This document shows, piece after piece, positions 8,765 to 18,268 of a DNA stretch of 64,000 bases. Below the pieces are notes generated by a model, which worked only from the letters and a program-made list of their open reading frames with translations, did no database searches and was not told the DNA's origin. Each line of letters begins with the position of its first letter. Positions within the stretch are counted from its first letter, which is position 1. Position numbers and translations under genes: made by a program. Source of the DNA: an uncultured Opitutia bacterium (lineage in GTDB: Bacteria > Verrucomicrobiota > Verrucomicrobiia > Opitutales > UBA953); assembly GCA_903889525.1 (NCBI GenBank), contig CAISXT010000030.1, forward strand, positions 1 to 64,000, written 5' to 3'.

Positions 8765-10796
8765 TCGACTCCGGCGCCAATCGACGGGAAAGTGATAAAA
8801 AGGCATCCTGGGCGCAGGCTGCCTGGCGGCCGTTAGGCTGACAGGGAAGGTATGAACCATCACCCTGCAACTCCTTGGCATCGCCCGTGCGCTCACTATA
8901 GATGGCGAGAATTTCCGTGTCGATGCGCTTACGCAGGGACTTCGAGCGGAGGGGGAAGACACATTCCACCCGACGAAGGAAATTGCGCGGCATCCAATCG
9001 GCGCTCCCCATGAGCACGATGGAATCGCCCCCGGAGTTCTCAAAACGAAAGAGCCGACTGTGTTCCAAGAAGCGGCCCAGAAAACTCCGAACGCGGATAT
9101 TGTCACTCTTACCGGGCACCCCAGGCTTTAGACAGCAGATACCACGCACCACCAGCTCGACCTTCACGCCGGCGGAAGAGGCCCGGTAAAGCGCCTTAAT
9201 CACGTCGGGATCGACGAGACTATTCACCTTGGCAAAAATCCCCGCCGTGCGGCCGGCGGCGGCGGCCGAGGTTTCCGCATCAATCAAATCCACAATGCGA
9301 CGGGACAGATCGAAAGGTGCGATTAAGAGATGCTTAAACTTCGGACGGCTAAGATTGCCGGTGAGCACATTAAAAAGTAAACCGACATCCGCAGTGACCT
9401 CCTCGTCGGCGGTAAAGAGCGAGAAGTCGGTATAGATGCGCGCCGTCTTGGGATTGTAGTTACCAGTACCAAGATGGGCATAGCGTCGCAGGACGCCCTT
9501 TTCCTGACGGACGACGAGGCAGGCCTTACAGTGCGTCTTTAGACCCGAGAGACCGTAAACGACGTGGGCACCCGCTTCCTCCAACTGACGCGCCCATTCG
9601 ATGTTATTCAATTCATCAAAGCGGGCGCGCAACTCGACCAGGGCGGTCACCTGTTTGCCGTTGCGAGCGGCCTCCTTCAAGGCTTCGACGACGGGTGAAT
9701 CGCCACTGGTGCGGTAAAGGGTGAGTTTGATCGCGACCACGGCATCGTCGCGCGCGGCTTGGCGGATAAATTCCACTACGGGCGTGAAAGATTCGTACGG
9801 ATGATGAAGCAGTAAATCCTGCTGCGCGATCCGGGAGTAAAGTTTGGTTGGATCGGCAAATTCAGGCGGCAGGGCAGGAATGAAGGTCGGGAATAAGAGA
9901 TCCGGGCGGGGGATCATGTCGATGAGGCTTCCGAGGCGGAGCAAGTTGACTGGCCCATCGATACGAAAGGCGTTTTCGGCTGATAACCCCAATGATTTCA
10001 AGAGCCAGAGCATCTCTCCTTCAGGCACATCTGCTTCAATTTCAAGCCGCACCGGCGCCCCTTTGCGCAGGTTGCGGATCTCCTCCTCGATAGCCTCGAG
10101 CAAATTCCCTGCCTCTTCTTCATCGACGTACAGGTCGCTATTCCGCGTGATGCGGAAAGCCCACGAGCCCTGCAGCTCCAATCCGGGGAAAAGCCGGTGA
10201 ATGAAAAGTTGCACCACGTGGCTGAGCAACGTGAAGGAGCGACGCTCAGCCTGACCGACCGCCAAAACACGTGCAAGCACGCGAGGTACCGGCACGACCG
10301 CACGACGGATTTCGCCATCAGTCGGGTCCCGCAGAAGGGCGAGGAGGTATAGACCTTTATTGGTCAGGACCGGGAAGGGGTGCGAAGGGTCAATCGCCAG
10401 AGGGGTCAAGGCGGGCAGAATTTCCGTATCAAACCGAGGGGAGAGCTCCGCACGGTCGAATTCATCCAATTGCTCGCGAGACTTAAAACTAATGCCCTGC
10501 GCAATCAACGCGGGCAAGAGGCTCCGCTTCCAGCAGGCCTGCTCAGCCTCGACCAACAGACGAGCCTTACCGAGCACCTCTTGAAGGAACTCCCGGGTAG
10601 CGGGATGGCTGGAGGACTCCTCTTGCTGCATGATACCGGCGACCCGAATCTCAAAGAACTCATCGAGGTTCGAACTGGCGATGGATAGAAAGCGCACGCG
10701 CTCCAGCAGCGGCAGGGTTTCATCCTCGGCCAATTCAAGGACCCTTCGGTCAAAACTAAGCCAACTGAGTTCGCGATTAAACATCGGTGTATCCAT
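8712..10796 (-). CDS. ppk1: Polyphosphate kinase 1
   Basis: A 694-residue PPK1 that reversibly transfers the ATP gamma-phosphate onto polyphosphate. The N-terminal segment NRELSWLSFDRRVLELA is typical. The candidate autophosphorylated histidine is His422 in LKTHCKACLVV, and the second active-site histidine is His441 in HLGTGNYNPKTARIYTDFSLF. The phospholipase-D-like C-terminal domains follow. A purine-rich AGGGAG lies a few bases before the ATG, one of the few plausible Shine-Dalgarno sequences here. It follows the Rsm22-like gene after a 110-base gap and converges on lpxK with a 53-base coding overlap. Confidence 0.96.
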   Translation of the reverse strand: MDTPMFNRELSWLSFDRRVLELAEDETLPLLERVRFLSIASSNLDEFFEIRVAGIMQQEESSSHPATREFLQEVLGKARLLVEAEQACWKRSLLPALIAQGISFKSREQLDEFDRAELSPRFDTEILPALTPLAIDPSHPFPVLTNKGLYLLALLRDPTDGEIRRAVVPVPRVLARVLAVGQAERRSFTLLSHVVQLFIHRLFPGLELQGSWAFRITRNSDLYVDEEEAGNLLEAIEEEIRNLRKGAPVRLEIEADVPEGEMLWLLKSLGLSAENAFRIDGPVNLLRLGSLIDMIPRPDLLFPTFIPALPPEFADPTKLYSRIAQQDLLLHHPYESFTPVVEFIRQAARDDAVVAIKLTLYRTSGDSPVVEALKEAARNGKQVTALVELRARFDELNNIEWARQLEEAGAHVVYGLSGLKTHCKACLVVRQEKGVLRRYAHLGTGNYNPKTARIYTDFSLFTADEEVTADVGLLFNVLTGNLSRPKFKHLLIAPFDLSRRIVDLIDAETSAAAAGRTAGIFAKVNSLVDPDVIKALYRASSAGVKVELVVRGICCLKPGVPGKSDNIRVRSFLGRFLEHSRLFRFENSGGDSIVLMGSADWMPRNFLRRVECVFPLRSKSLRKRIDTEILAIYSERTGDAKELQGDGSYLPCQPNGRQAACAQDAFLSLSRRLAPESIIGPPKKARGRSVRRPR

Positions 10797-10906
10797 GATT
10801 ATGACTCCCTAATCTTTTTTGTCAGCAAGGAGCATACGATAGAGACGTTTTGGGCCAAAATTAGCAATTCACCCCCTGTTAACTCGTTGTTTCGGGCAGG
10901 TTACGT

Positions 10907-12073
10907 TCAGGTCAATTCACCCGGATGCCAAATAACCTCAAAATTGGCAGGGCCTGCCAAACGCAACTTCGGGCTAGCCGGTGCCGGGTGGCGGATGATG
11001 TCACCGCGACCGAAAGAGGCGGCCAGTTTCTTGACTTCATGCTTAGACAAACCCCGGGTCGGAACCTCAACCGATTCCAGATTGCCGTCACGCACCGTGA
11101 CAAATCGCAACAAGCCTTTGATGATCTGTACATCGGAAACTAAACGCGATAAAGCGGCGGGCAACTCGGCCAAAGGAGCATCGGAAAAAGCCGCGAAAGC
11201 GAAACGTACTTCGCGCAAATCTCGGTGCAGCCGACGATTAACGAATTCAGTGGACGCCGGTGTCTTCCAAGCCCTGGCCTCATGCGTCCAATACTCGCCA
11301 ATCTTCAAGAGGGGATCGGGGAGCTGATTGAGATCCGGAGCGACCCGTCGGATGAGTCCGGTATCAGCGATCTCATCACTCAACCTTTGCAACCGCTCAG
11401 CGGTAATCTTCAAGGCGGGCTCCAGGATCAAGATTAACCCACCGGGGCGAAGACGTCGCTTCAGCGCCCCAACCCATTTTAATAATCCTTCCGCATCAAG
11501 GTGCGGCATTTCATTCATAACGAAGCCTGCGACAATAACGTCAAAGTCTCCCTCGGGCCAACTGGAAGGGTCGGCGGCGTCACCGACGCGGGTACGCACC
11601 GTTCCTCGCTCACCCAAGACAGCTCGTCCAAATTCTTCCATCGCGACAAGCGCCATCGGTGATTTATCCAATCCAGTAAGTTCAACCGCAGGGACACCGG
11701 CCGCGAGGAGGCGATAGGCCGCACTGACACCGCATGAACCGGGACCCGAACCGAGATCCAATACCGCCGGAGTTACCGAGGTCGGACGCCAGCCCCGATA
11801 TCCACAAACCTGCGCCAACGCCAAGGATGTCCGGATGAAGCTTTGTGGCAAAAAGAACACGCCGTAGCCGGCGAGCAATTCATCATCGGCAAAGTAATCG
11901 GGGAATTTCTTCTCTGGTCGTTCCGTCGTGAAAAGGTCTGAAAGTCTGCCGACCGGGGACATCATCTTCTCCAAGGCCAACTCTCCCGTGGAGGTAGTCA
12001 CGAACTCCGCCTTGGCGACCCAGAAACCCTCCGCTACTTGCGGATAGGTGGACCAGCCCTCAGTTGATGACAT
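10907..12073 (-). CDS. Rsm22-like class I methyltransferase (small ribosomal subunit family)
   Basis: A SAM-dependent methyltransferase of 388 residues from the ATG at 12073 (MSSTEGWSTY). An open extension to 12118 would overlap recR further. The SAM motif I is VLDLGSGPGSCG, followed by TGLDKSP (motif II) and DVIVAGFVMNEMP (motif IV region). The architecture, with a helical N-terminus, AYGVFFLPQSF-like segment and a beta-rich C-terminus, matches mitochondrial/bacterial Rsm22. Zinc-binding cysteines of some Rsm22 proteins are not visible. The start overlaps the recR stop by 14 bases, so the two are coupled. The target is unproven. Confidence 0.75.
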   Translation of the reverse strand: MSSTEGWSTYPQVAEGFWVAKAEFVTTSTGELALEKMMSPVGRLSDLFTTERPEKKFPDYFADDELLAGYGVFFLPQSFIRTSLALAQVCGYRGWRPTSVTPAVLDLGSGPGSCGVSAAYRLLAAGVPAVELTGLDKSPMALVAMEEFGRAVLGERGTVRTRVGDAADPSSWPEGDFDVIVAGFVMNEMPHLDAEGLLKWVGALKRRLRPGGLILILEPALKITAERLQRLSDEIADTGLIRRVAPDLNQLPDPLLKIGEYWTHEARAWKTPASTEFVNRRLHRDLREVRFAFAAFSDAPLAELPAALSRLVSDVQIIKGLLRFVTVRDGNLESVEVPTRGLSKHEVKKLAASFGRGDIIRHPAPASPKLRLAGPANFEVIWHPGELT

Positions 12074-12662
12074 CACGGCGTCCCTCCAATGCGCTCCGGA
12101 GCGTCGCAGGGTCGGCAAAAGTCAGGCCACTCCCACTGGGCAAACCGAAACCAATACGGGAAATCTTTATCGAAGGACGAATGCCCTGGATCGCCTCCCG
12201 GATATAATGGCAGGTGGCTTCGCCTTCGATATCATTACCGAGTGCCAAGACAACCTCCGTGATGGGCTCATCTTTGAGCCTTTGCTCGAAACTGCTTAAA
12301 TTCAACTGTTCTGGTCCGACTCCATTAATCGGGGAAAGCCGACCATGGAGAACGTGGTAAGTGCCCCGGTAAGCGGCCGACCGCTCGATCGCCATCATGT
12401 CGGGAACCTGTTCAACGACGCAAACCGATGTGGGCTCGCGCTTCGGATCGACACAAACCCCGCAGAGGTCGGATTCGGCCAGACTCCCGCATCGGGTGCA
12501 CCTCCGTACAGCCAAAGTGGCCGCCTGCAATGATTCCAATAACGGTGCGAGCTTACCCGGGCGCTCCACTAAAAGATGGAGGGCAATCCGCTCCGCAGAG
12601 CGATGCCCCATCCCGGGTAGCATTTTAAGCAACTGTCTAACCTTGTCGAAAGAAGGAGTCAC
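12060..12662 (-). CDS. recR: Recombination mediator protein RecR
   Basis: A 200-residue RecR of standard length, which acts with RecO/RecF in loading RecA on gapped DNA. Visible are the helix-hairpin-helix LPGMGHRSAERIALHLL (about 15-31), the four-cysteine zinc finger CTRCGSLAESDLCGVC, and the Toprim domain. The Toprim residues include the Glu of VVEQVPDMMAIE and GNDIEGEATCHYI, where most homologues read NPTVEGEAT. It is the second gene of the conserved pair ybaB-recR, here without dnaX in front. Confidence 0.96.
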   Translation of the reverse strand: MTPSFDKVRQLLKMLPGMGHRSAERIALHLLVERPGKLAPLLESLQAATLAVRRCTRCGSLAESDLCGVCVDPKREPTSVCVVEQVPDMMAIERSAAYRGTYHVLHGRLSPINGVGPEQLNLSSFEQRLKDEPITEVVLALGNDIEGEATCHYIREAIQGIRPSIKISRIGFGLPSGSGLTFADPATLRSALEGRRDVIN

Positions 12663-12667
12663 AAGCG

Positions 12668-12973
12668 TTACATACCCGGCAGCGAAAAGCCGGCCGTCGC
12701 CTTCGCCATCGTAGCCTCATGAAGCTCTCGAGCCTTCACCGATGCTTCCTGCAAGGCTGCCACTAAGGCCAGCTCAACGACGGACTTCTCCTCTTTCAGG
12801 AACTCCGGGTCGAGCACCAGCGATTGGACTAAGCCGTGACCGTTGACGACAATCCGGATCGCACCGCCGCCGTGGGAGATTTCGACGCGCTCCGTGGCGA
12901 GCCGCTCTTGTGCCTCGGCGATGCCACGTTGCATTTTTTGTGCCTGTTTAAGTAATTTGCCAACGCCTGCCAT
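12668..12973 (-). CDS. ybaB: YbaB/EbfC family nucleoid-associated protein
   Basis: A 101-residue protein. The N-terminal coiled-coil (KLLKQAQKMQRGIAEAQERL), central beta segment VEISHGGGAIRIVVNGHG and C-terminal helix are the pattern of YbaB/EbfC dimers, which bind DNA. It starts a minus-strand operon with recR, the Rsm22-like gene and ppk; its stop is five bases from the recR start. It is divergent from the DUF971 gene across 98 bases that must hold both promoters. Confidence 0.94.
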   Translation of the reverse strand: MAGVGKLLKQAQKMQRGIAEAQERLATERVEISHGGGAIRIVVNGHGLVQSLVLDPEFLKEEKSVVELALVAALQEASVKARELHEATMAKATAGFSLPGM

Positions 12974-13071
12974 AGTCCCGACAGCCTTTATAAGAGTGCG
13001 GGGGAGTCAAGGGCGTCCCACCACAACTGTCCCTGCTTGCGCCATCATGGTGTCAACGGCAACTTCCGACC

Positions 13072-13374
13072 ATGCAAGCGCCTCGCGACCTCCAGATTGT
13101 CGGAGATTTTGTGGCCGTCACCTGGTCCGACGGCTCCGAACAACTCTTTAAGGCGGAACACCTCCGCGAGCGTTCACCCAGTGCAGAGAATATGGGGGAA
13201 GTCGATATCCTGGGGCAACGCTGGGGTGGGGACGGCCCCCGACGCTTCCCAGGAGTCACTGTCACCGGACTGACGAAGATCGGGAACTATGCCGTCACCT
13301 TTGAGTTCAGCGATGGACATCGCACGGGCATTTACAGCTGGGACTACCTAGCCTCGCTCGCCGAAGGTATCTGA
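13072..13374 (+). CDS. DUF971 domain protein
   Basis: A 100-residue protein matching the DUF971 family (the fold found at the N-terminus of gamma-butyrobetaine hydroxylase). Landmarks are the IVGDFVAVTWSDGSEQLF opening, the LRERSPSAEN segment and the closing SDGHRTGIYSWDYLASL with its conserved Gly-Ile-Tyr-Ser-Trp. Stand-alone members are often linked to Fe-S cluster or Mrp-type proteins, but no Mrp gene is adjacent. Function not established. phoH2 follows after 45 bases on the same strand. Confidence 0.88.
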   Translation: MQAPRDLQIVGDFVAVTWSDGSEQLFKAEHLRERSPSAENMGEVDILGQRWGGDGPRRFPGVTVTGLTKIGNYAVTFEFSDGHRTGIYSWDYLASLAEGI

Positions 13375-13419
13375 TTTTTACGGGTTGCCCCGTCGGTCGA
13401 TATCGCTTTAAATAAGAGA

Positions 13420-14955
13420 GTGAAAAAGACTTACGTCCTGGACACCAACGTTCTTATTCACGATCCCGAGTCCCTGTTCAAGTTCGACGAGCATATTGTC
13501 GCCGTACCTGTCGAGGTCTTGTCCGAACTGGATCGTCTTAAGACCCAACAAGGGCAGCTCGGCGCCAGTGCGCGTCGAGTGAACCGCTCCATTCGAAGTC
13601 TTTTCGAAAACCGAAGCTTGAAAGAAATCGCTGAAGGCAATCCGACCAAGCCTGGGGCACTTCACGCGAAGCTGCGTGACGGTGGCGAACTCCGCATTGT
13701 CATCAACGAGTCACTCATCCGTGATCACTTCAACGGTGCCAAAGCGGAGCGACTCCGGGCCGTCTTCATGCAAGTCGACGCACCCGACCACCGCATCATC
13801 GCTTCAGCCTTGTACCTGCGGGATACTTCCAAGGGTGCCGTGGTACTCGTAACGAAAGATGCCTGCATGGCACTCAAGGCCCAGGCCCTCGGGATGGACG
13901 TACAGGACTACCGCAACGATCGCGTCGAAACCAGCGATGTCGGGGATTATCGCACCATCAACGTTACCGCGGCTGCCATGCAGGATTTCCGCGAACTCGC
14001 CCAAGTCCAAGTAAAGGTTAAAGCCGAGCCGCCCCTCATCATCAACGAATACGTGATGCTGACTTCGGACGCTTGGACCGAACCAGCCCGGCACGTCGGC
14101 GAGGGGGCCTTTGTCCCGCTGGGACTTTACCGCGAATTCCTCTCCGCAGACAGTGGTGCCCGGAAGGGACTGCAGATGCCCCGCGGCATGCGCGTCATCC
14201 CGAAGAACTTCGAGCAATGGATTTTCCTCGATGCACTCCTTAACCCTGAGATCAAACTCGTGACCTGCTTCGGTCGGGCGGGTACGGGCAAGACGTTCCT
14301 CTCCATCGCCGCTGCCTTGTCGCAAGTCCTCAGCGACTTCTCGCCATACAAGAAACTTTACGTCTCCCGACCCGTCGTGCAAATCGGCAAAGACATCGGC
14401 GCACTCCCGGGCTCCAAGGAGGAAAAGCTTTCACCCTACATCCAGCCGTACTTCGATAATCTGGAAGTACTGTTCTCCAAAAATGGGAGCGCTGCACAGA
14501 CCCCGACGGCCAAGGAATCCGTCGCGACCGACTCTCAGCGCCGTCAGAAAAAAGCCCAAGCAATGAAGTCGGCTCAGCCTATCTTCGGTTCGCAATTCCA
14601 GGCCGTCAATCAGCCCCGCAAGCCTTACCAATGGCTGATTGATTCCGGATTAATTGAAATCGAAGCGATGACGTTCATTCGCGGTCGCTCCATCGGGCAC
14701 GCCTTCATGATCGTCGATGAAGCCCAGAACATGACTCCCCACGAGGCCAAAACCGTCATTACCCGTATTGGCGAAGGCTCCAAAGTCGTCCTCATTGGTG
14801 ACCTTGATCAAGTCGACACCCCTTACTTGGACGGCAAATCTAATGGGCTAATTCATACACACGAACGCATGAAAGGCCATAGCGTCACGGCCAACGTCCG
14901 CCTGCTCCATGGCGTCCGGAGCGCCCTCTCCGAACTCGCCGCCCAACTCATGTGA
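13420..14955 (+). CDS. phoH2: PhoH2: PIN-domain RNase fused to PhoH ATPase
   Basis: A 511-residue protein starting at GTG 13420, preceded by a weak purine run (AAGAGAG). The N-terminal PIN domain (about 1-150) begins YVLDTNVLIHDP with acidic metal ligands (Asp8), plus Glu/Asp residues near 36-39 and 142. The C-terminal PhoH ATPase has Walker A GRAGTGKT (285-292, usual form GPAGTGKT) and Walker B IVDEAQN with Asp433. PhoH2 proteins are described as sequence-preferring RNases with ATP-dependent helicase-like activity. A poorly conserved Ala/Gln/Lys-rich insertion lies near 365-390. Confidence 0.92.
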   Translation: MKKTYVLDTNVLIHDPESLFKFDEHIVAVPVEVLSELDRLKTQQGQLGASARRVNRSIRSLFENRSLKEIAEGNPTKPGALHAKLRDGGELRIVINESLIRDHFNGAKAERLRAVFMQVDAPDHRIIASALYLRDTSKGAVVLVTKDACMALKAQALGMDVQDYRNDRVETSDVGDYRTINVTAAAMQDFRELAQVQVKVKAEPPLIINEYVMLTSDAWTEPARHVGEGAFVPLGLYREFLSADSGARKGLQMPRGMRVIPKNFEQWIFLDALLNPEIKLVTCFGRAGTGKTFLSIAAALSQVLSDFSPYKKLYVSRPVVQIGKDIGALPGSKEEKLSPYIQPYFDNLEVLFSKNGSAAQTPTAKESVATDSQRRQKKAQAMKSAQPIFGSQFQAVNQPRKPYQWLIDSGLIEIEAMTFIRGRSIGHAFMIVDEAQNMTPHEAKTVITRIGEGSKVVLIGDLDQVDTPYLDGKSNGLIHTHERMKGHSVTANVRLLHGVRSALSELAAQLM

Positions 14956-14958
14956 GCA

Positions 14959-14982
14959 ACTTCCCGCCTTCAGGGCGGAAGT
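14959..14982 (+). terminator. Hairpin after phoH2
   Basis: An imperfect inverted repeat (ACTTCC/GGAAGT plus GCC/GGC, one bulged base, loop TTCAG) begins a few bases after the phoH2 stop. No strong T-run follows, so it is only a weak terminator candidate before mutS. Confidence 0.35.
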
Positions 14983-15033
14983 GAAGTCAGTCCGTTCTTG
15001 CGCACATCCTGAACGAGGGCATCCCTTTTCCTT

Positions 15034-17574
15034 GTGGAAAAAGAGACCCCCATGCAGCGGCAGTACCGCGAGTTTCGCGAGAAACTATCGCCTGGGACTA
15101 TCTTGCTTTTCCGGCTGGGAGACTTCTATGAGGTCTTCGGTGATGACGCGGAAGTGGCCGCCCGCGTCCTCGGCCTCACGTTGACCAAACGCCATGAGAC
15201 GCCAATGGCCGGCCTCCCTCATCATGCCGCACCGGCATACGTCAACCGATTGCTCGCCGCAGGCTGGAAAGTTGCCATTTGCGATCAACTCGAAGCCCCT
15301 GTCGCCGGGAAACTAGTTCGTCGAGGGCTCACCCGAATTCTGACCCCGGGCACAGCGCTCGAAGACTCCCAGCTCGATTCCAAGCGCGGTAATTTCCTCG
15401 CCGCAATCTCGTGGGATAAACATGGCTGGCAGGCTGCGTGGCTTGATGTCTCAACCGCTGATTTCCGGTTGGCCGCAGACACCTCGCCGGCACGCCTACT
15501 CCCGTTACTGCATTCCGTTTCCCCCCGGGAAATCATCCTACCGGAAGGGCTGGAACCACCGCCCGAACACCGCGAAGCCCTTGAGGTATTCCTCCAGGGG
15601 CGGGCAGTCTCCAGACTTCCCGGATGGAACTTTGATGTTTCCGCGGGTGCCCGGCTGGTGACCCAGACGCTCGCCGTCCACGGCCTGGCGGGATTTGGAT
15701 TTAACGACGACCATCCCGCCCTCGGCACCGCCGGGGCAGTCCTAGGCTATGTTACAGATTCGCTCTGTGACCGGCCCAAGAATCTTTTCCGACTGATCGA
15801 AGCCAAACTCGGCTCTTCCGTCCTCCTAGATGCGGCCTCTTCTCGTAACTTGGAATTATTTTCTACCTCGAATGGCTCGCGTGAGGGCTCACTCCTCGAA
15901 ACCATCGATCGGACTAGCACACCGGCGGGCTCGCGCCTTCTCGCATCTTGGCTCGCGGAGCCATCGACCGACCTCGCTATCATCGGGCAACGTCAATCCG
16001 CGGTCGCAGAGTTCTTCAAACACCCCGGCGCCTCCGACCGCGTCGGCGACTCGCTCCGCGGAGTGCGCGACATCGCTCGCATCATCGCTCGTCTTCAAAA
16101 TCGTCTACGCAATCCACGCGAGCTAGGCGGAGTCCGCGACACCCTTCGTTCGATTCCATCTATCAAGGAAGAACTCGGCGCCTTACCCGCCGGATCATTG
16201 TCGGAACAGACGGGTCGTCTGAATCCGGAGTCCAGCTTGTTGGCCAAACTTGATGCCGCACTCGCAGCTGAACTCCCGGTCGACCTCAGCGAAGGTGGGG
16301 CATTACGCTCGGGGTTCGATGCCGAACTAGACCGCCTCCGCAGCCTAGCCTCTGACAGTAAAAGCTGGATCGCTGAGTTTGAACGGAAGGAACAGACACG
16401 TACTGGCATCAAATCATTAAAAGTACGCTACAACGGGGCCTTCGGCTACGCCATCGAGATCACCAAAGCCAATCTCGCGGCTGTGCCCGTTGATTATATT
16501 CGCAAACAAACAATGGTGAACGCGGAACGCTTCACCACCGAAGAACTAAGGACCAAAGAACGGGAGGTGCTGCGCGCCGACGAACAGGCCCTCGCCCGAG
16601 AAACCGAACTCTTCCAATCGCTCTTAGCGGAAGTACTTGCCCGGGCTGAATCACTCCTCGCCACCGCTCAGGCGATTGCGGAAATCGATATCATCCGCGG
16701 ATGGGCCGAACTCGCCCGGGATTCTAGTTGGTCTAAACCCATCGTAGACGATTCCGATCGCCTCGAAATCATCCAGGGCCGCCACCCCGTGGTCGAACGC
16801 ATGCTGCAATCCCGCCCAGGGGCCGGCTCCTTCGTCCCAAATGACACTGGCCTGAGCTCTACGGGAGAGCAGATCGCATTACTGACTGGACCCAACATGG
16901 CGGGTAAATCGACTTACATCCGGCAGGTGGCACTCATTGCTTTACTTGCCCATCTGGGTTGCTGGGTGCCGGCACAATCCGCCCGCATCGGCCTGATCGA
17001 CCGTATCTTTTGTCGTGTCGGCGCGTCCGACGAACTTTCGCGTGGTAACTCGACTTTCATGGTCGAGATGAATGAGACGGCGAACATCCTTAATAATGCC
17101 ACCGCTCGCTCCCTGGTGGTGCTTGATGAAATTGGCCGAGGCACGAGCACCTACGACGGCATCAGTATCGCCTGGGCGGTGGCAGAACACCTCCACGGAG
17201 CAGGGGAGGCTGGCCCGCGCACCCTCTTCGCCACGCATTATCACGAATTAACTCGTCTGGCAGATTCTATGCCCCGCCTTCGCAATTGGTCGGTGGCCGT
17301 CAAGGAATGGAAAGATGAGATTGTTTTTGTTCGAAGGGTCGTCCCAGGTTCGGCTGATCGTTCCTACGGCATCCAAGTCGCGCGCCTCGCCGGCATGCCG
17401 CCCATCGTCGTCCAACGTGCACGCGAAATTCTAGGCGGTCTTGAGTCAGGCACGGGATTGCCCGCCAAAGCCGCCATGACCCAAAGCATCCAAGCCTCCC
17501 CTGAGATTAAGAAACCGAAGGTCACCAAAACCAACGAGAAGTCTGAAGGCCCACAGTTGGATCTATTCAGCTAA
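15034..17574 (+). CDS. mutS: DNA mismatch repair protein MutS
   Basis: An 846-residue MutS1. I took the GTG at 15034 (MEKETPMQRQY), as homologues usually have residues before the conserved TPM-QQY; the ATG at 15052 is possible. The mismatch-reading Phe-x-Glu motif is F31-Y-E33 in GDFYEVFGDD. The ATPase has Walker A GPNMAGKST (619-627), and Walker B LVVLDEIGRGTST. A C-terminal helix-turn-helix-like segment and a LDLFS end follow. The stop TAA shares three bases with the stop TAG of the converging lipoate ligase gene (17571-17574). No mutL is in the window. Confidence 0.97.
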   Translation: MEKETPMQRQYREFREKLSPGTILLFRLGDFYEVFGDDAEVAARVLGLTLTKRHETPMAGLPHHAAPAYVNRLLAAGWKVAICDQLEAPVAGKLVRRGLTRILTPGTALEDSQLDSKRGNFLAAISWDKHGWQAAWLDVSTADFRLAADTSPARLLPLLHSVSPREIILPEGLEPPPEHREALEVFLQGRAVSRLPGWNFDVSAGARLVTQTLAVHGLAGFGFNDDHPALGTAGAVLGYVTDSLCDRPKNLFRLIEAKLGSSVLLDAASSRNLELFSTSNGSREGSLLETIDRTSTPAGSRLLASWLAEPSTDLAIIGQRQSAVAEFFKHPGASDRVGDSLRGVRDIARIIARLQNRLRNPRELGGVRDTLRSIPSIKEELGALPAGSLSEQTGRLNPESSLLAKLDAALAAELPVDLSEGGALRSGFDAELDRLRSLASDSKSWIAEFERKEQTRTGIKSLKVRYNGAFGYAIEITKANLAAVPVDYIRKQTMVNAERFTTEELRTKEREVLRADEQALARETELFQSLLAEVLARAESLLATAQAIAEIDIIRGWAELARDSSWSKPIVDDSDRLEIIQGRHPVVERMLQSRPGAGSFVPNDTGLSSTGEQIALLTGPNMAGKSTYIRQVALIALLAHLGCWVPAQSARIGLIDRIFCRVGASDELSRGNSTFMVEMNETANILNNATARSLVVLDEIGRGTSTYDGISIAWAVAEHLHGAGEAGPRTLFATHYHELTRLADSMPRLRNWSVAVKEWKDEIVFVRRVVPGSADRSYGIQVARLAGMPPIVVQRAREILGGLESGTGLPAKAAMTQSIQASPEIKKPKVTKTNEKSEGPQLDLFS

Positions 17575-18266
17575 ATTCTTTCGTTCCACTCACGCGAAGC
17601 AAACTTCGCCCAGGTGCCTTCGTGATCAAACTGATTGTAAATCGGCTCTGCGACCGGCACGGGCGGACTCTCCAGGACTTTTCCAAGGGCCTCGGTGAAA
17701 TCCTTCTCGAAACGAAGCCAGTCGCAGCCTTCGAGAAATGGACGCCAGATATAACCTTCAATCAGTAGGCCGTTGCGGTTCCGCTTCTGGGCAGCTCCAG
17801 CGACCTTTCGACCATCATCCGTGCGCACCAGGTCATAGGGTTCGGCGCGCTGAGAGCAGGCATCCGGTGAAGCGAATTCCCGCTTACCAGCTGGAGCCGT
17901 CACGAGTTTAACCGGCAAAGATTGCTGCAGCAGGGCCGCGACCAAGGCCTCATGGACCACCGCATAGCTGGCTAAAGCCTCCGCCGTGAAAAGCGGATGG
18001 GCCGGCGGAATCACCAGAGCGAAGGTCCAATCATCAAGGTGTGAGACCAAGCCGCCCCCGGTGCTGCGGCGGATGAGCGGGAATTGTGCAGGAACCTGGG
18101 CCCGATATTTATTCCAATTTTGGGAAACGCCGAAAGTGTAGGCGGGCTCTGACCATGCAAACGGACGAAAGCGTAGCTTGGATGGGTGCGGGTAGTGCTC
18201 CAGCAACATCAAGTCTGCTGACATATTGACGACTGCATCGGCAGCTTGGCGGGGGAGAACATCCAT
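17571..18266 (-). CDS. Lipoate-protein ligase A family (BPL/LplA fold)
   Basis: A 231-residue protein with the lipoyl/biotin ligase fold. Visible are RRSTGGGLVSHLDDWTFAL, the RRxxGGGxVxH lipoate-adenylate loop, and the catalytic lysine in KVAGAAQKR. It would attach lipoate or octanoate to E2 or GcvH domains. The family includes LplA, LipM and scavenging ligases, which sequence alone does not separate. Position in tandem two bases after the RmlD-like reductase suggests one transcript. No lipA or lipB is adjacent. Confidence 0.85.
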   Translation of the reverse strand: MDVLPRQAADAVVNMSADLMLLEHYPHPSKLRFRPFAWSEPAYTFGVSQNWNKYRAQVPAQFPLIRRSTGGGLVSHLDDWTFALVIPPAHPLFTAEALASYAVVHEALVAALLQQSLPVKLVTAPAGKREFASPDACSQRAEPYDLVRTDDGRKVAGAAQKRNRNGLLIEGYIWRPFLEGCDWLRFEKDFTEALGKVLESPPVPVAEPIYNQFDHEGTWAKFASREWNERI

Positions 18267-18268
18267 GC